This document shows, piece after piece, positions 20,540 through 32,811 of a stretch of DNA of 64,000 nt; the stretch's first letter is position 1; each line of letters begins with the position of its first letter. The notes beneath the pieces are model-generated. The model was not told the origin of the DNA. It did not search any database and was given only the letters and a program-made list of their open reading frames with translations. The position numbers and the translations under genes were made by a program. This DNA is from Vitis vinifera. Taxonomy: Eukaryota; Streptophyta; Magnoliopsida; Vitales; Vitaceae. The stretch covers positions 26,207,001 to 26,271,000 of the forward strand of contig NC_081820.1 of NCBI RefSeq assembly GCF_030704535.1, given 5' to 3'.

Positions 20540-23335
20540 ACTGAATGAAAATCAAAATTACCGTAATAGCCCAGACCAGTCATAATATGTTTAATGACCA
20601 ATTTGCCCTTAATTAGGTGATGGAAATTATTTTAAATATATATCGTAATAATTTAAAGTTTTTACATAAAAATAAAATTAATTTATGTTTTTTAATTGAG
20701 ATAAAACGAGGAATATTTAATTCTTTGTAGCTAAAATATTATTTTTAATATTTAACAATTATAAATATAAATATTAAATATATTTTTTTCAATAATTGGA
20801 ATAACCTTTAAAATGGTATTTTAAAAGCTTTCTTAAAACTACTAGGTGTTTTTTTTCCAAGTAAAAGTGGTTTCAAAACAGGGTCTACTATTTTCCCTTC
20901 AAAAGCGAGCATGGATGAGGAAGGGCATTTTGGGAAAAGGGGGTAGGTGAGTAGGGAAGTTGACCACGCAACGTGACGAAGTGGGTGACGAAGAGAAGTT
21001 AGAGAAACGGGGGCGGAAAAAGGAAAAACAAAAAAACAAAAAAAACAATGTATTAATAATAAGATACGCGGCCAATGGTATCAGTGAGCCAAGTGCCGCC
21101 GGTTTACGCGGCCAACAGTAAGAGAGATTAGCTGTTATTATCCACAATTTTTGTTGATTTTCTTCATATTTGGAATAATACCCAAAATATATCAATCAAA
21201 AAATGCATTTTTATTTATTTTTGAAATTTAGCACAAGTATCCATAATTGGAGAATATAGATATGTCACATACTATAGTTTTTCCATTTTTAGATTATGTT
21301 GTTTTAATTTAAAAATACAAAATAAATTTTATTATTTTTAAAATTTAATAAATATGATTTTAATTATTTATTTTTTAAAATAATAATAATATGTTCCTAA
21401 TTATATGATATTAATATTTTTTCAATAAATTTTATAAAAAATAATTTCAAATTTTTTAATTTTTTTCTATTTAAATTTTGCTTAAAAGTATCAAAATTAA
21501 TTTAATCTTCTAGAATTTGAAGTATAAGGGATAATTTATGAAAAATCATTTGAAATAAATAAATCATTTGGAAATTAATTTTCCCAAATCCAAAGAAGAT
21601 ATGTGATTAGATACTTGGAGATTTTGCATGTGATCAATAATTAATAAGTTAGATACCAAATCTACTTTTTGGACCATATTTTAATTTTTGGATTACATCA
21701 ATTAATTACAATTAGATGACACATGTCCACATTGCGACAAAAGTGACAAGTTACAAATATCATGTCTTTATTCATGAATAATGTTTTATTTTGCACTAAT
21801 TTTACAAATACATTTATTAGCTACAAAGCAATTTTTTTTTCCAATATAAATATCTTCTGTTATATATTTCATTTCTCGATAAATTTACGTAACGAAGCTT
21901 CTAAATTAAAATGTATATATACTCTCTTAAATAAAAGCGATCGTTTTCAGATGACACCTCGATATTAGTATAATGAAAACTCTACACTTATTTTATTATA
22001 TTTTCTCGAAAATGATTCGGGGATTTAATTAATTTGATATAACATTAATCTATGGCTTTTCAAATTTTAAAATCATCCATCATTTTCTCACCAATTTGTT
22101 TTATAATGTTACATGTATTTATTGGACTAGATGCATGCACGGTTGGTTTTAATAATTTGTAACAAGAAGCAAATAGCAAACTTACTACTATGTAGGCAAC
22201 ATGTACCCACCAACACACTTTTTTATGTATGTAGAAAATTAGGGCACGGATAAGAGGACAAGTGACTTATTCTAGCCTCAAGGGTCAAGTTGGCCGAGAA
22301 TTTCAAAGCCTGTTCAAAATATGAGGTCACACTATAGAAATTGAGTTTTGATAAGGTTATATGATGCATTTGAATTATTAATTTCTTAATTAATTTAAGT
22401 TGATGTGTGATATCCGAGATTGGATACGGGATAAAGTTTCTTAATTACCTATTTTTTATAAAATGTTATTGTATTTAAAAAAAAAAAAATCTTTAAAATT
22501 AACCATTCATTTAGAAAATAATTTTTAAAAAAATTAGTTTTAACTCACTAATATGAAAATATATGAAAAAGAAATTAAAATTTTAAATTAACATAATTTC
22601 ATCTATTTAAAAATAATTTAAAATAAGTCTCAACTTTTTCTAAAAGGTGTTTGTTTGTAGAGAAAAAAAAATCTCAAATAATAATAATGATAATAAATCT
22701 AAAAAAAAAGAGAAATATTTAAATGAAGAAGTCTAATTGTTTTTAATTTATGTTAATGACATGTTAAGTAAAAATGACATTTTAAGAAATAATTAGATGA
22801 CTTCATTAAAAAAATACATATATTTCAAATTATTTTATATTAATTTAAAAATTAAAAAGAATTACATATATTTTTATATTAGTAAATCAAATCCTATTTT
22901 TTTTTTCCAAATAAATTTTCTCTTCCTATATATGTAAATAATTGACAACTATATCAAAATAGGTGCTTATCAAATGCAAATATTTAAGGTAAATTTACAA
23001 ATTTAGAATAATTTTATCGGTTATAAACTTATAATCAATTCATTCTAAAAAAAACCATAAAAGATATTAGATATGTAAATATGATTTATTGCTTTTTACC
23101 TTATATATAATTTCATTTTTTAAAATTTTAATATCATTTATTTACATTAAATTTTACATATTTTTATTTTGATAATTCAAACTTCATGCATGTAAACTAA
23201 AAATTTAATTGAATTTTTTCCTATAAATAAATTCTTTTACAAATCCTCCTTTTATTGCTCAAGAAAAATCAAATATTCAAATGAAATTACATCAAAATAC
23301 TATATACCAAAATTAATTAAAAAAAATTGAAAAAA
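20540..23335. other. AT-rich gene-free intergenic sequence
   Basis: Mostly A/T runs and short inverted segments. I see no conserved coding stretch, RNA gene or recognisable autonomous transposon. A moderately complex patch at about 22080-22340 shows no protein similarity in any frame. Confidence 0.6.
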
Positions 23336-23339
23336 ATGT

Positions 23340-23660
23340 TGTGATTGTGAGAAGAAAGATTGGATTATAAGGAGGTCGTGTTATCGACAGTGAGCGAAAA
23401 GTACGGAGGCTCAGTGTCCTAGTAAATGGGTGTGTGTTTGATTGGAATCTGGACTCTGTCTGCAGTTGTTATGAACTTGTGGTTCATAAGCTAACTTTGA
23501 AAAGTCCATCATGCTATAGTTACTGCCCGTTGTACACTTGCAACAGCCCTTTCATTCCGCGGCCGACACTTGTCACATCGTCTATGTCAGGGGAGCATTC
23601 CCAGCGGCTTTCCCCACCAACCACCCATGCTTGTGCCCTGGGGGTAGGTAAAACTTAAAC
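23340..23660. other. Island of ordinary base composition, function unknown
   Basis: About 320 bp with roughly balanced composition stands out from AT-rich flanks. It contains a 74-codon plus-strand open frame (23434-23658) with no family resemblance that I recognise. It ends in a splice-donor-like GGGG|GTAGGT. It could be an orphan exon or promoter remnant, or a fragment of a transposon. Confidence 0.3.
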
Positions 23661-23984
23661 GAATGTTCGAAGGTAAAGCTTTATTGGAGAGAAGTTTTAT
23701 ATTTTTAAAATTTTATTTATTTATTTATTTGTGAAATATTGACTATTTAATATCATACAATTCTTAATAAATTATTTTCATGTTTTTATATATTTTTTTA
23801 TTGAAATATTTAATTTTATACAACTCATGTTAAATCAAAAACAAGAAATATTTTTTTTTTTAAATTTAATATAAAATATTGATGTTATTGTTTATGTGAT
23901 TTTTTTTTATTGAAATATTTTTCAATTTGTTTACATCTATCCAAAATTATAGAATGTATTTTTAAAATTAAAGAAATGTAAGAG

Positions 23985-24580
23985 TTTATTTGACCGAGTT
24001 TTTAAAAACTGTTTTTTATTTTTAAAAATATAAAACAGTTTTTTTAAATTTATAATATTATTTATAAATTTCAAAATGTTCAAAAACTTATTTTGATTTT
24101 TTAACTTTAAAAAAAGTTTCTAAAAAAAGTATAAGAAATTATGATGAAAATATAATAATAATAATAATAAATTAAAGTACTTATTTGACTTGTATTAAAA
24201 ATAAATATTAAAATCATTTTTATCTTATATAAATTTTTGTTTCACTACAATAACAAAGTTGTTTTATAATTAAAAAAAATGATTTATCTTTAACACATAT
24301 ATAATTGTAAATTTAATTTTTATTTTTAATAAGACTTAACTTGAATTTGATTTCACATTATTATAAATTAATTTTATAAATTTTTTATAAAATAAAAGTA
24401 ATGCATTGTCTTTAAAAACAATACAATTTTTTTCATTCAAACAAGTTTCTTGTCTTTTTATTTTAAAAAACATCTTGCCAAACACTCTAATTTTTAAAAA
24501 ATTCTAAAAAAAAATTATTTTTTGTTTTCTATTTTAAAAACAATTTTTTAAAAGTACCGTCAAACCAAATGGGTCCTAAT
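23985..24580. mobile_element. Probable AT-rich MITE
   Basis: The left edge (tttgaccgagtttttaaaaa) and the reverse complement of the right edge (tttggtttgacggtac, then TTTTAAAAA) form loose inverted termini around a coding-free AT-rich centre. The edges resemble a common plant MITE style. Borders are approximate. Confidence 0.35.
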
Positions 24581-24793
24581 TTTATATAAAGACTAAAGAA
24601 TAAAAAATAATTTTTAAAATTTTGGCAAAGGATGTTAAAAAGATTGTTTAATATTTTTAAAAAATAAAATGTTGAATTGTGAAGTTCAAAGGAATCTTAT
24701 CGTGTTTTGAAGTTGATAGAAATAAAATTTCGAATTACCATCTAAATGCTCAAAATTTAGATGAATTATTTTATCGATAAATTATTTACCTTG

Positions 24794-25185
24794 AGTAGTG
24801 AATAAGCCTCTCCAAAAAGCCCGCGGCCTGCGGCCCGAGCCCATTTATGGATGGGCCGGGCCATGGGTCCCAATTTAGGCTCGGCCCGGCCCGACCTAGT
24901 GGGTTGACCCACCCGTAGGGCCGCCAACTCACTTTTATTTTTTTTCAAAAATCATACAACATTTCTAATATATATATAATTAATGCAAAATAGTTGCACA
25001 AAAAAGGGTCAATTCAGTTGGTGGCTAGCTCCTTTGTGGTTCCATAAGGGAAAGGGACCTTCAAAACTGAAAATTATTTAAATTTTTACCCCAGCCCGCC
25101 CAGCTTGAGGGCCCACGGGCTGGGCCACGGGCCTTAGATATACCAAGGCCCGGCCTGGCCCGTTGGAGACCCTTAGTAGTGAATA
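24794..25185. mobile_element. Non-autonomous DNA transposon with GC-rich inverted termini
   Basis: An 11 bp direct repeat, agtagtgaata, lies at 24794-24804 and 25175-25185. Just inside, both ends carry GC-rich, GGGCC/GGCCC-laden segments that are inverted relative to each other. The right end read backwards starts AAGGGTCTCCAACGGGCC and the left end starts AGCCTCTCCAAAAAGCCC. The roughly 370 bp element has no coding capacity. The end style (A/TAGGG...CCAACGGGCC) is that of hAT-like plant MITEs. If the true target duplication is 8 bp it would be agtgaata. Confidence 0.6.
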
Positions 25186-25559
25186 GACTATAAAAATTGA
25201 GAACACCATTTTCATAGTACAAATGCTTTAACATTCTATTTTTATGGAGAAAAAAATAGATATAACACAAGAAAAAAAACTTTCTTATAAAAACGTGTTC
25301 TTTCTTTTTTTTAAATGAGAGATAATTTTTGTATTATTATTATTATATTATGAAGGTTTTTGAGTAATTTTAACTCCTAGAAAATTATTCTCCATTTGTA
25401 TTTTGTTGGATCGAGTCAGGTGAACCCATGGGTGTATCCAACTCCAAGATGTCTAGAGTATGAATTTTTTTAATTTACTATATATATATAATATTATTTT
25501 TTTACCATATATATCTGTAATATAATATTTTTATATACTTTCTTCATTTTTATCATCAT

Positions 25560-25880
25560 ACGTGTAAGAAAGAAACATTGCGTAGAATGTGAACCACTCA
25601 TCTTGGCGGCGCCACCAAGTGACCTCACAATCGGACGACACTAGGATAAGCTTGACCACATTGCTCTCACCTACAAAATACGAGGGCCCACATCAGTAGC
25701 ATGTAGACAAACGTGGCTTACGTTATAGCTCTTGGATCCTCTCCAAACATAGAAACATGATAAATCCTACGGACACCATCTTGTCCTTTTCTGTTGAGGA
25801 TAGGGCTCAATGCATGTGAAAGCTATACCCTCCAATTACAGCCGTTCAATCGTTGACTTTTCTGGGTTGGATTTTTCAAA
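25560..25880. other. Intergenic island with G-box core and inverted repeat
   Basis: This island of moderate GC holds CTTGG-cggcgcca-CCAAG (an inverted repeat near 25602-25619) and an ACGTGG core near 25710. No open frame of note occurs. It resembles promoter DNA but no gene follows on either side. Confidence 0.25.
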
Positions 25881-26264
25881 ATTAAGAAAATGACTTCCTG
25901 CTTAGCCCATTGGAAGATGATACGAGAATTTGATTGGAGGATTTCGAATCATTTAATTTGATTATGAAATTATAAAAAAAAGAAAGTCAATTTTTATAGG
26001 TCACACCAAGATTTGTCCTCTGAAAAATTTAACCTTTTGATTTAATTGAATTGATAGATGGAAAAGGTCGTTGGTGGTGTCGTGTTTTTCAAAAAAAAAA
26101 AAAAAATCCATATGTAAATATATATATATATATATATATTTAGAAATTCGATATAATTTAAATTGCAATTTTAGATTAAGTTGGCTGAATTTATTAAAGT
26201 GAAAAAAATTGTGAAAAATATAGTATTAGGAAAAGAAAAATTATAATATATTTTGTAATTTCTT

Positions 26265-26615
26265 ACTATTTGTTTGGTAATCGTTTTCAAAAATAATTTT
26301 GAAAAATACTTTATAAAAATTATTCTCAATTTTGTTAGAACAAAAACTTGTCGAATTTTTAATTTATTTTTAATATTTTTAAATATGTTTTAAAAATAAT
26401 ATTTATATCTAGTGTTTTATTTTTAATTATTTTATATATTTATACAATTATTTATTAAAACAGTTTTACTAAAACAAGTAAAAATAATTAAAAAACTTAC
26501 TTAAAACATTTATTTATTTAAAATAAAAACAGTTTTTAATTATCAAATCTATTTTCTATATTTTTATTTTAAATAATATAAAATTGTTCTAAAAAATAGT
26601 TCTCGACAACCGTTT
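26265..26615. mobile_element. AT-rich MITE-like copy (family shared with 28255 and 34930)
   Basis: It begins around 'tttgtttggtaatcgttttc' and ends around 'tctcgacaaccgtttagta'. It carries the inner marker 'ttttatttttaattattttatat', also found, with variation, near 28430 and 35093. There is no coding content. Borders are approximate. Confidence 0.4.
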
Positions 26616-26902
26616 AGTATTTAATGGTAAAAAATGGTCAATAACCATGAGTCTAAATCCATGGTTAATGACCTTTTCCTATCAAGGTTTTATTTTATTT
26701 TTTATTTTTTTATAGAAAATTTGAAAGAAAATATATAAAAAAAAAATAAATTAATAATTAATTTTTATTTTAATTTTCATTTGAATTTCTTTTAGAATAT
26801 GTTTGATTTTAAAAAAACATTAAGGAAAAAAATAATTTTTTAAAGTTTGGTTTCATCATAAAAAATTAAAATAAAATTAAATATAATTTAAATTAATTAA
26901 AA

Positions 26903-26904
<2 letters not shown>

Positions 26905-26942
<38 letters not shown>
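26905..26942. repeat. (TA)n microsatellite
   Basis: A dinucleotide run of about 17-18 units in gene-free DNA. Similar shorter runs occur at about 26118-26140, 32086-32112 and 54579-54595. Confidence 0.9.
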
Positions 26943-26946
<4 letters not shown>

Positions 26947-27309
26947 TATTTAATATTTTCATAAAAAAATAGATTTAAAACATCATATAAAAATAATTTA
27001 TTAATTTTAAATTTACTTTTTATTTTTAAAATTTTTTATTTCTAATTTATTTCTTTTAAATTTTTTAACAACCAAATATATTCAAACTACATTAAACATG
27101 ATAAAAAGAATTTGATTCATGATTTGTTGGCCAATGTGTTACTATTTATTTTATTTTTATTTTTTTTGAAATTTTTTTTAAAAGCGACATGAGAAGAAGA
27201 TTTTTTTCCTTCTTTTTTTTCTTAAAAAATCTTAAATATATCTTGTATTCTAATTTATCCATTTTCCATGGATAATTATCAAAAAAAAAAAAAAAAAACA
27301 ACAACAACA

Positions 27310-27720
27310 AAAGGACCCACATTTTGTCAAGCATGCAAGCATGCCAACGATGCCGTTCTCATCAGTCACACCACGAAAAATTCCACTCCACGTACCAGTG
27401 ACAGCTCACGCTGAAAGTGAAATTCTATTATTACCCTCTCTCTCTTCTTCTCCCTCCTGCATCCGCCTCCGTGTTAAATATATTTGTCAGAAGGTAGTGG
27501 GCACCACTGGGCACAGCCTTTAGATTCAGAAGCGGTATCGACGTTCCTTTTCAATCAATATTCAATACACGAACCGCAAAACGACAACGCTTTTGCCCTT
27601 TTCTTTGGTCGTTTTGAGATGATGTCTGTGGTCCAGTCTCTGCTTCACTTCCTCCACACCTCCTTCCACTCATTCCCGCAACCACACTGCCACTGCCACC
27701 TTCTCCGTTTTATGCATGTG
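27310..27720. other. Low-AT island resembling promoter or exon remnant
   Basis: About 400 bp of mixed composition contains CT-rich tracts ('ccctctctctcttcttctccctcc') and plus-strand open frames of 60 and 122 codons that overlap out of phase. I see no protein family. It looks like a plant 5' leader or promoter detached from a gene, or a decayed gene piece. Confidence 0.25.
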
Positions 27721-28254
27721 ACTAACACACTCTTGATTTTAATATTAAAAATAAATTCCATTATTGTTATTATTATTAAGAATGTGGTTTTTTTTAATTT
27801 TTTTTTAAGAATTCCTTATTATGAATATGAAAAACATAGTTTATTTCATTAAAAGCTATAAAAATTATAATTATTTTTAGTTTTAATAAAAATATATTTA
27901 GAGTCAATTCCACAATTATTTTAGGAAATGTTTTTGAAAAAAAAATTATATATTTAACAAAATTTAGAAAATATTTTTAAAAAATATGAAAAATCATATT
28001 TTTTTTTATACACGATTATGCTAAAAACTCTTTTACTAAAAAAAGTTGAAGTAAAAATATGGTCAAATATATTCTCAAAATCACTATTTAGCTTTTCTTT
28101 TAAAAAAAGTTTGTTTCTTAAAATTTTACCAATTATTTGTGAATATTATGATTGTATTTTTTTAAAATTAATTATGATTTTTTACAATTTTAAGAATAGT
28201 TGTTTTGCGTTAATGTCTTTCTATCTATCTTAATTTTTAAAATTAATTTTTCTA

Positions 28255-28580
28255 GAAAGTATAGTACATGTTTAATAACATTTTTAAAAACAATTTTTAA
28301 TAATATTTTTTTAAAAACTATTTTATGATGTTTTATAAATAAAAGTATGTATAAGAATTTAAAATATTTTTAACTTATTTTTAATATTTTAAAATATTTT
28401 TAAATAAGAGTTTTTATGTATATAACTTTATTTTTAATTATTATATATGTTTGTATAATTAATTTTAAAAAATAAGTGAAAATAATTAATCGACGTTTTC
28501 TAAAAACATCATTTTTTTTGTTTTTGAAAACAGAAAAATAAAATTTCTAAAATTGTTCACGATTGTCAACTATATAAAAA
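28255..28580. mobile_element. AT-rich MITE-like copy (family shared with 26265 and 34930)
   Basis: It shares the order of elements 'tttaataacattttt', 'ctattttatgatgtttt', 'tttatttttaatta' and 'tgtttgtataatta' with 34930-35290. It has no coding content; limits are approximate. Confidence 0.4.
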
Positions 28581-28599
28581 TGTTTGTAAAAGTTAAAGA

Positions 28600-28920
28600 A
28601 TACAATTTCTCATATCATGCCCATCTTACTCAAGTGGGAAGTGGAGTGGCATAGTCCGAATCTAAATGGGACCCATAAATAGAAATAGGTTCGAAGTATG
28701 GGAATGGGAATGGGAAAGTGGACACACGGTTCCATTCCTTTCAAAGTCAGTTGGAGTGGGGCCGCTGCCTCCTGCCCCAGTCCCACCAAACAATGAAAAC
28801 TGATGGCAAGTTGGAACTGCCGCTGCCGCTGCCTCTGCCTCTGCCTCTGCCTCTGGTATCCGGTCAAGCCATTATATCGCTTTGCAATTGCCTCCATTGG
28901 TGACTTTGGAATCAAGTCTT
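28600..28920. other. Intergenic island with a CTGCCG/CTGCCT hexamer repeat
   Basis: Unlike its flanks this stretch is about half G+C. It holds a microsatellite of hexamers (two ctgccg units, then about four ctgcct units, 28818-28855) and short GGGAATG repeats near 28698-28715. Open frames on both strands are driven by the repeat. No gene is recognised. Confidence 0.4.
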
Positions 28921-28924
28921 TGTT

Positions 28925-31900
28925 AGTGTATGTTTGGCACACTTTCTTTATTTTTCTATTTTTAAAATTTAAAATATTTAAAATATACTTTTTATTTTTT
29001 ATTATTAATTTTTAAAAATAATTTTGATAAAAAATATAAAAAATTTTAAATGCTTATATTAAGACAACGATAATTTTAAAAATTGTTTTAAAACATTAAA
29101 ATAAAAAATAAAAAAATAAAATTAATACCTCAAATTTAAAAACTTTTAAAAGTGATTTTTAAATATATAAAATAAAACTATATTTTTTAACAAGATATTT
29201 CAATTTTATTCCCAAGTTTTTTATTTTAAATGTAAAAAACAGAAAATATAATTAATTAATTAATCAAGAGAATTTTTTTCCTTTAATTACTTTTGAATTA
29301 CCTATTTACTTAAGAAATATATATATTTTTTCATTTTGTTTACAAACTAAATTTATGTTAAATTAAAAAAAATAACTAGGATTTTAGTTTTAATTTTTAT
29401 TATCAATTTTTTTTTAAAAAAAATGAAGTAAAAATGGGTTAAAAAAACGTTTTTTTTTTCAAATTATTCTCAATTTGAAAAAGAAAAGTTATTCTATTTT
29501 CTAGCTCAAAGGAATGATAAGTCATTTTCTTTTATCTTAAAGGCATGACTAATTAAAGTATCAGCATAAATTCTCTTATTCTCCTAACAACATTTATAAT
29601 CATATTATTCTCCATCATCTCCCAAACTCTTTGCGTTTATTATTGAAAATACTTTAAAATATTCTTCTTGCCTTATTAGAGATGCTTAACTTCATAAGTA
29701 ATATGTTTATTAGTTGAATAATTAAGCAAAGATGATCTCAATGATTGACAAGAGTTTTGAAATCCCGACATTCTACAAATTTCTAATTCTCATTTGATAT
29801 TAGTTGACAAGTCACTAAACAAAAGATTATCTCAATAATTGAAAACATTTTGAAACCCCGACAATCAAAAAGTCAGTATAAAGTAGATATAACATCATGA
29901 TCACAAAATCTATTTCATATAAGTGGGATTTTAATTCTTATTTCTTTTCCCGGTCTTTTAAGCTAATTTATCAACAATTATTATGGTTCCATTTCCTTTT
30001 CTTGTCCATCATAATTATACTTTTAATTGGATATGCCACACATGTCACATTATTAACCACACACTTAGGTCTATTTACATTTACATTTACATTTCATTTC
30101 ATTTCATATTCATTTTGAAATTAGGGTTTGGTAGCTAGGCACACCAAAGTGTCAAAAAAGGACCCATTGAATAAGCACATGTGCTTAGCTACTAGAGCTT
30201 ACTCACCAACCCTATGAGCAATTCATGAACATGGTTCTTTGTCATAGTGGCTCAATGATGAATTTCAAGATAGGCCATTGTTTCTAGCAACAAATTATTA
30301 GAATCTAGACATTTAATCATATAAGTCTTTCTTTACCACCATCTCCCTTTTGTCAAATTAAAGATGACTTCCTTGACCATTTATGTTCACCTACTAAATA
30401 TTAATATTTATATATTTATTTATTAATTCTAAGTAATTTACTTTTTTTATTTTTTTATTTTTTTATTTTTAGATAGAAACTATATTAGGAAGCTTCTATT
30501 AATTCTATTTAATTGAGAATTATAGAAATCTTTCATCGAGTAGTTTTAAGAAATTTTGATTTTAATGTATAAGCTAAATTTATAATTTTTGAACTAATTT
30601 CCCGACATCTCTTATTTTAATTGAATGAATGGTATTGATTTTCTTATTATAAAAGTCAATGGTAATTTCAAAATCACCTTTAGTTTCAAGGTAGTTAAAT
30701 TTATAATTTATAATTATTGACTTACTATCTCTAAGTGTAGTATATTCCATGATGTTGATTAGAAGATTGTGCAATTACCATTTTAATGAATTTATTCAAG
30801 TAATTGCCATGGAAAAAGTATTCAATACTTTCATTATAACATGTCATCAGGCTTATGTAATCACTTAGTATTATTTTGTCATCTCAAGACTTAAAAATAA
30901 GTTAAAAATTTAAATTTATGAATGATTAATGAAAAAAAAATTAATTATTAAAGAAATAGATTTTTTTAATAGATAATTCATATATTTAATTTTATAATAT
31001 TCACTCGTGGGATGCGAGCAGTCGGGGAGGACCACCTTAATGTATTGATATAATATAATAAAGACAATAAAACTCTTGTTTTGAACCTAATTACCCTAAT
31101 TAGTACAAGAACAAATATAAGGGTGTGTCCACAATATAAATTTTTTTTTCATGTATTTGCCAAAATAGGAGTAAAAAAATAAGATGAGGGTATTCCACTA
31201 TATACAATAATTTTGTTTATTTATATTAAATTCATGAATATAAGAATGTGGGATAATGACATCTTACCTATGTCCAATTGAAAAAAAAAAAAAACTATGT
31301 ATTAAAAAAAATTTGTACTTAAGCCTTTATCAATGGACATCAAGATTCATTCAAACAAGAAGAAAAATTAAATTAAATTAGGCATAAAATTATTGGAGCA
31401 CATGGAAGTCAGACTAGGGTTCTTGGCCTTAATCTCTAGATTCCTTTTGGTGGGTTAGAATCTTTGAAAGTGAATCTAAATTTAGAGTAATTTACAGCCC
31501 ATGTGATCTTTATTTCTTATATTTTAATCAATAGGTTTACCAATTGTTGTCTGTCTCTATGGTGAATACAAATCAAGCATCATCATAGGGTTTGTTTTTG
31601 GAATTTTTAAGTTTTTTATTTTTATTTTAATGGAACACCCACTTGTCACGACCTGCTAGCTAGCCCAAAAAAATTTAATGTGCTAGATTTATTTATTTAT
31701 TAGTTATTTTTATTTCATTTTTTGCTTTGAGTTGTGGTGTTAGTTGGGTCAAGTCCTCTTTGGAAAGCAGTTTTTCAATTTAAAAAATATTTTTGGAAAT
31801 CTTTTTAATTGAAAATAGTATTTTGAAAAATTAATTTTAAAATATTTTATTATTTTAAAATATATTTGAGATGTTTTGACTTATATTTTATAGATCGTTT

Positions 31901-32078
31901 TGGAAAATAAGTGAAAATATAAAAAAATATTTTTACCTTTATAGAAAATACGATTGAAAAAAAATAATATTTGACTTCCTAAATAAAATTTTGTATCAAG
32001 AAACAATTAATAATTTTTTTAAAAATTATTTTTTTATCGTTAAAATATACTTCATGTTCTTTTCATTCTCGACCTTAA

Positions 32079-32120
<42 letters not shown>

Positions 32121-32800
32121 TTATTTATTTATAAACTTACCAACCAAAAATTTGACTCTTCTCATACTAAATGCAAAAGTCATAACATTTTTGTTCCACC
32201 TAATCCTTACATCAAATCAAAATTATGATCTAATATTTCTAAGCTTTGCAACTTCCTCCCTCTTGGTTAGGTAAACGGTAAAATTTAGAACCAAGATAAT
32301 CCGAACCTAGTCACCTAACCAAAACTCATGTCATGGCTCCCGAACCTGTCACGAAATCCGTTACATATCTTTCATCGACATTAAATAAAGGCGGAGGAAG
32401 AAGAAAAAAAAAAAAAAAATAGAAAGAAAGTTTCTTGCACGGCGTTTATTGTATGCTCCGCTTTTGTTTGTTCATGTCATCATATTCAAGGAGCATCATG
32501 AACCAAAAAAATGTTTGATCATAAGAAAGGGCTATCGACTAAATATTAAATATTGTAATAATTTATTAATATTCCAGATCACTAAGCTCAAGGAACCATA
32601 CATATAAAGCAAAATAATTAATAAAAAAATGATTATGAATATTTAATTAACAGCCAAATGGGTGCTAAGTAGCATTAATTTTTTCCGCCATCGTACCACA
32701 CTCCTAATATATTTATGGGTTAGCCGAGCATTGTTGAACTGACTCGCCGATGGTACACTAAAGGGGTTACATTAAGCTATTAAAATACTTAGATAAATTC
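28925..32800. other. AT-rich gene-free intergenic sequence
   Basis: No gene or RNA is recognised. It contains long A/T tracts, an (ATTTAC)n/(ATTTC)n patch at about 30071-30110 and a (TA)n run at 32086-32112. About 31380-31660 and 32260-32480 are somewhat more complex but show no coding similarity. Confidence 0.55.
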
Positions 32801-32811
32801 ATTAATCGGTC

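Noticed and set aside
27484..27852. 122-codon plus-strand frame
   Set aside because: No domain or family similarity; the frame ends in low-complexity AT-rich sequence. Kept only as part of an unexplained island.
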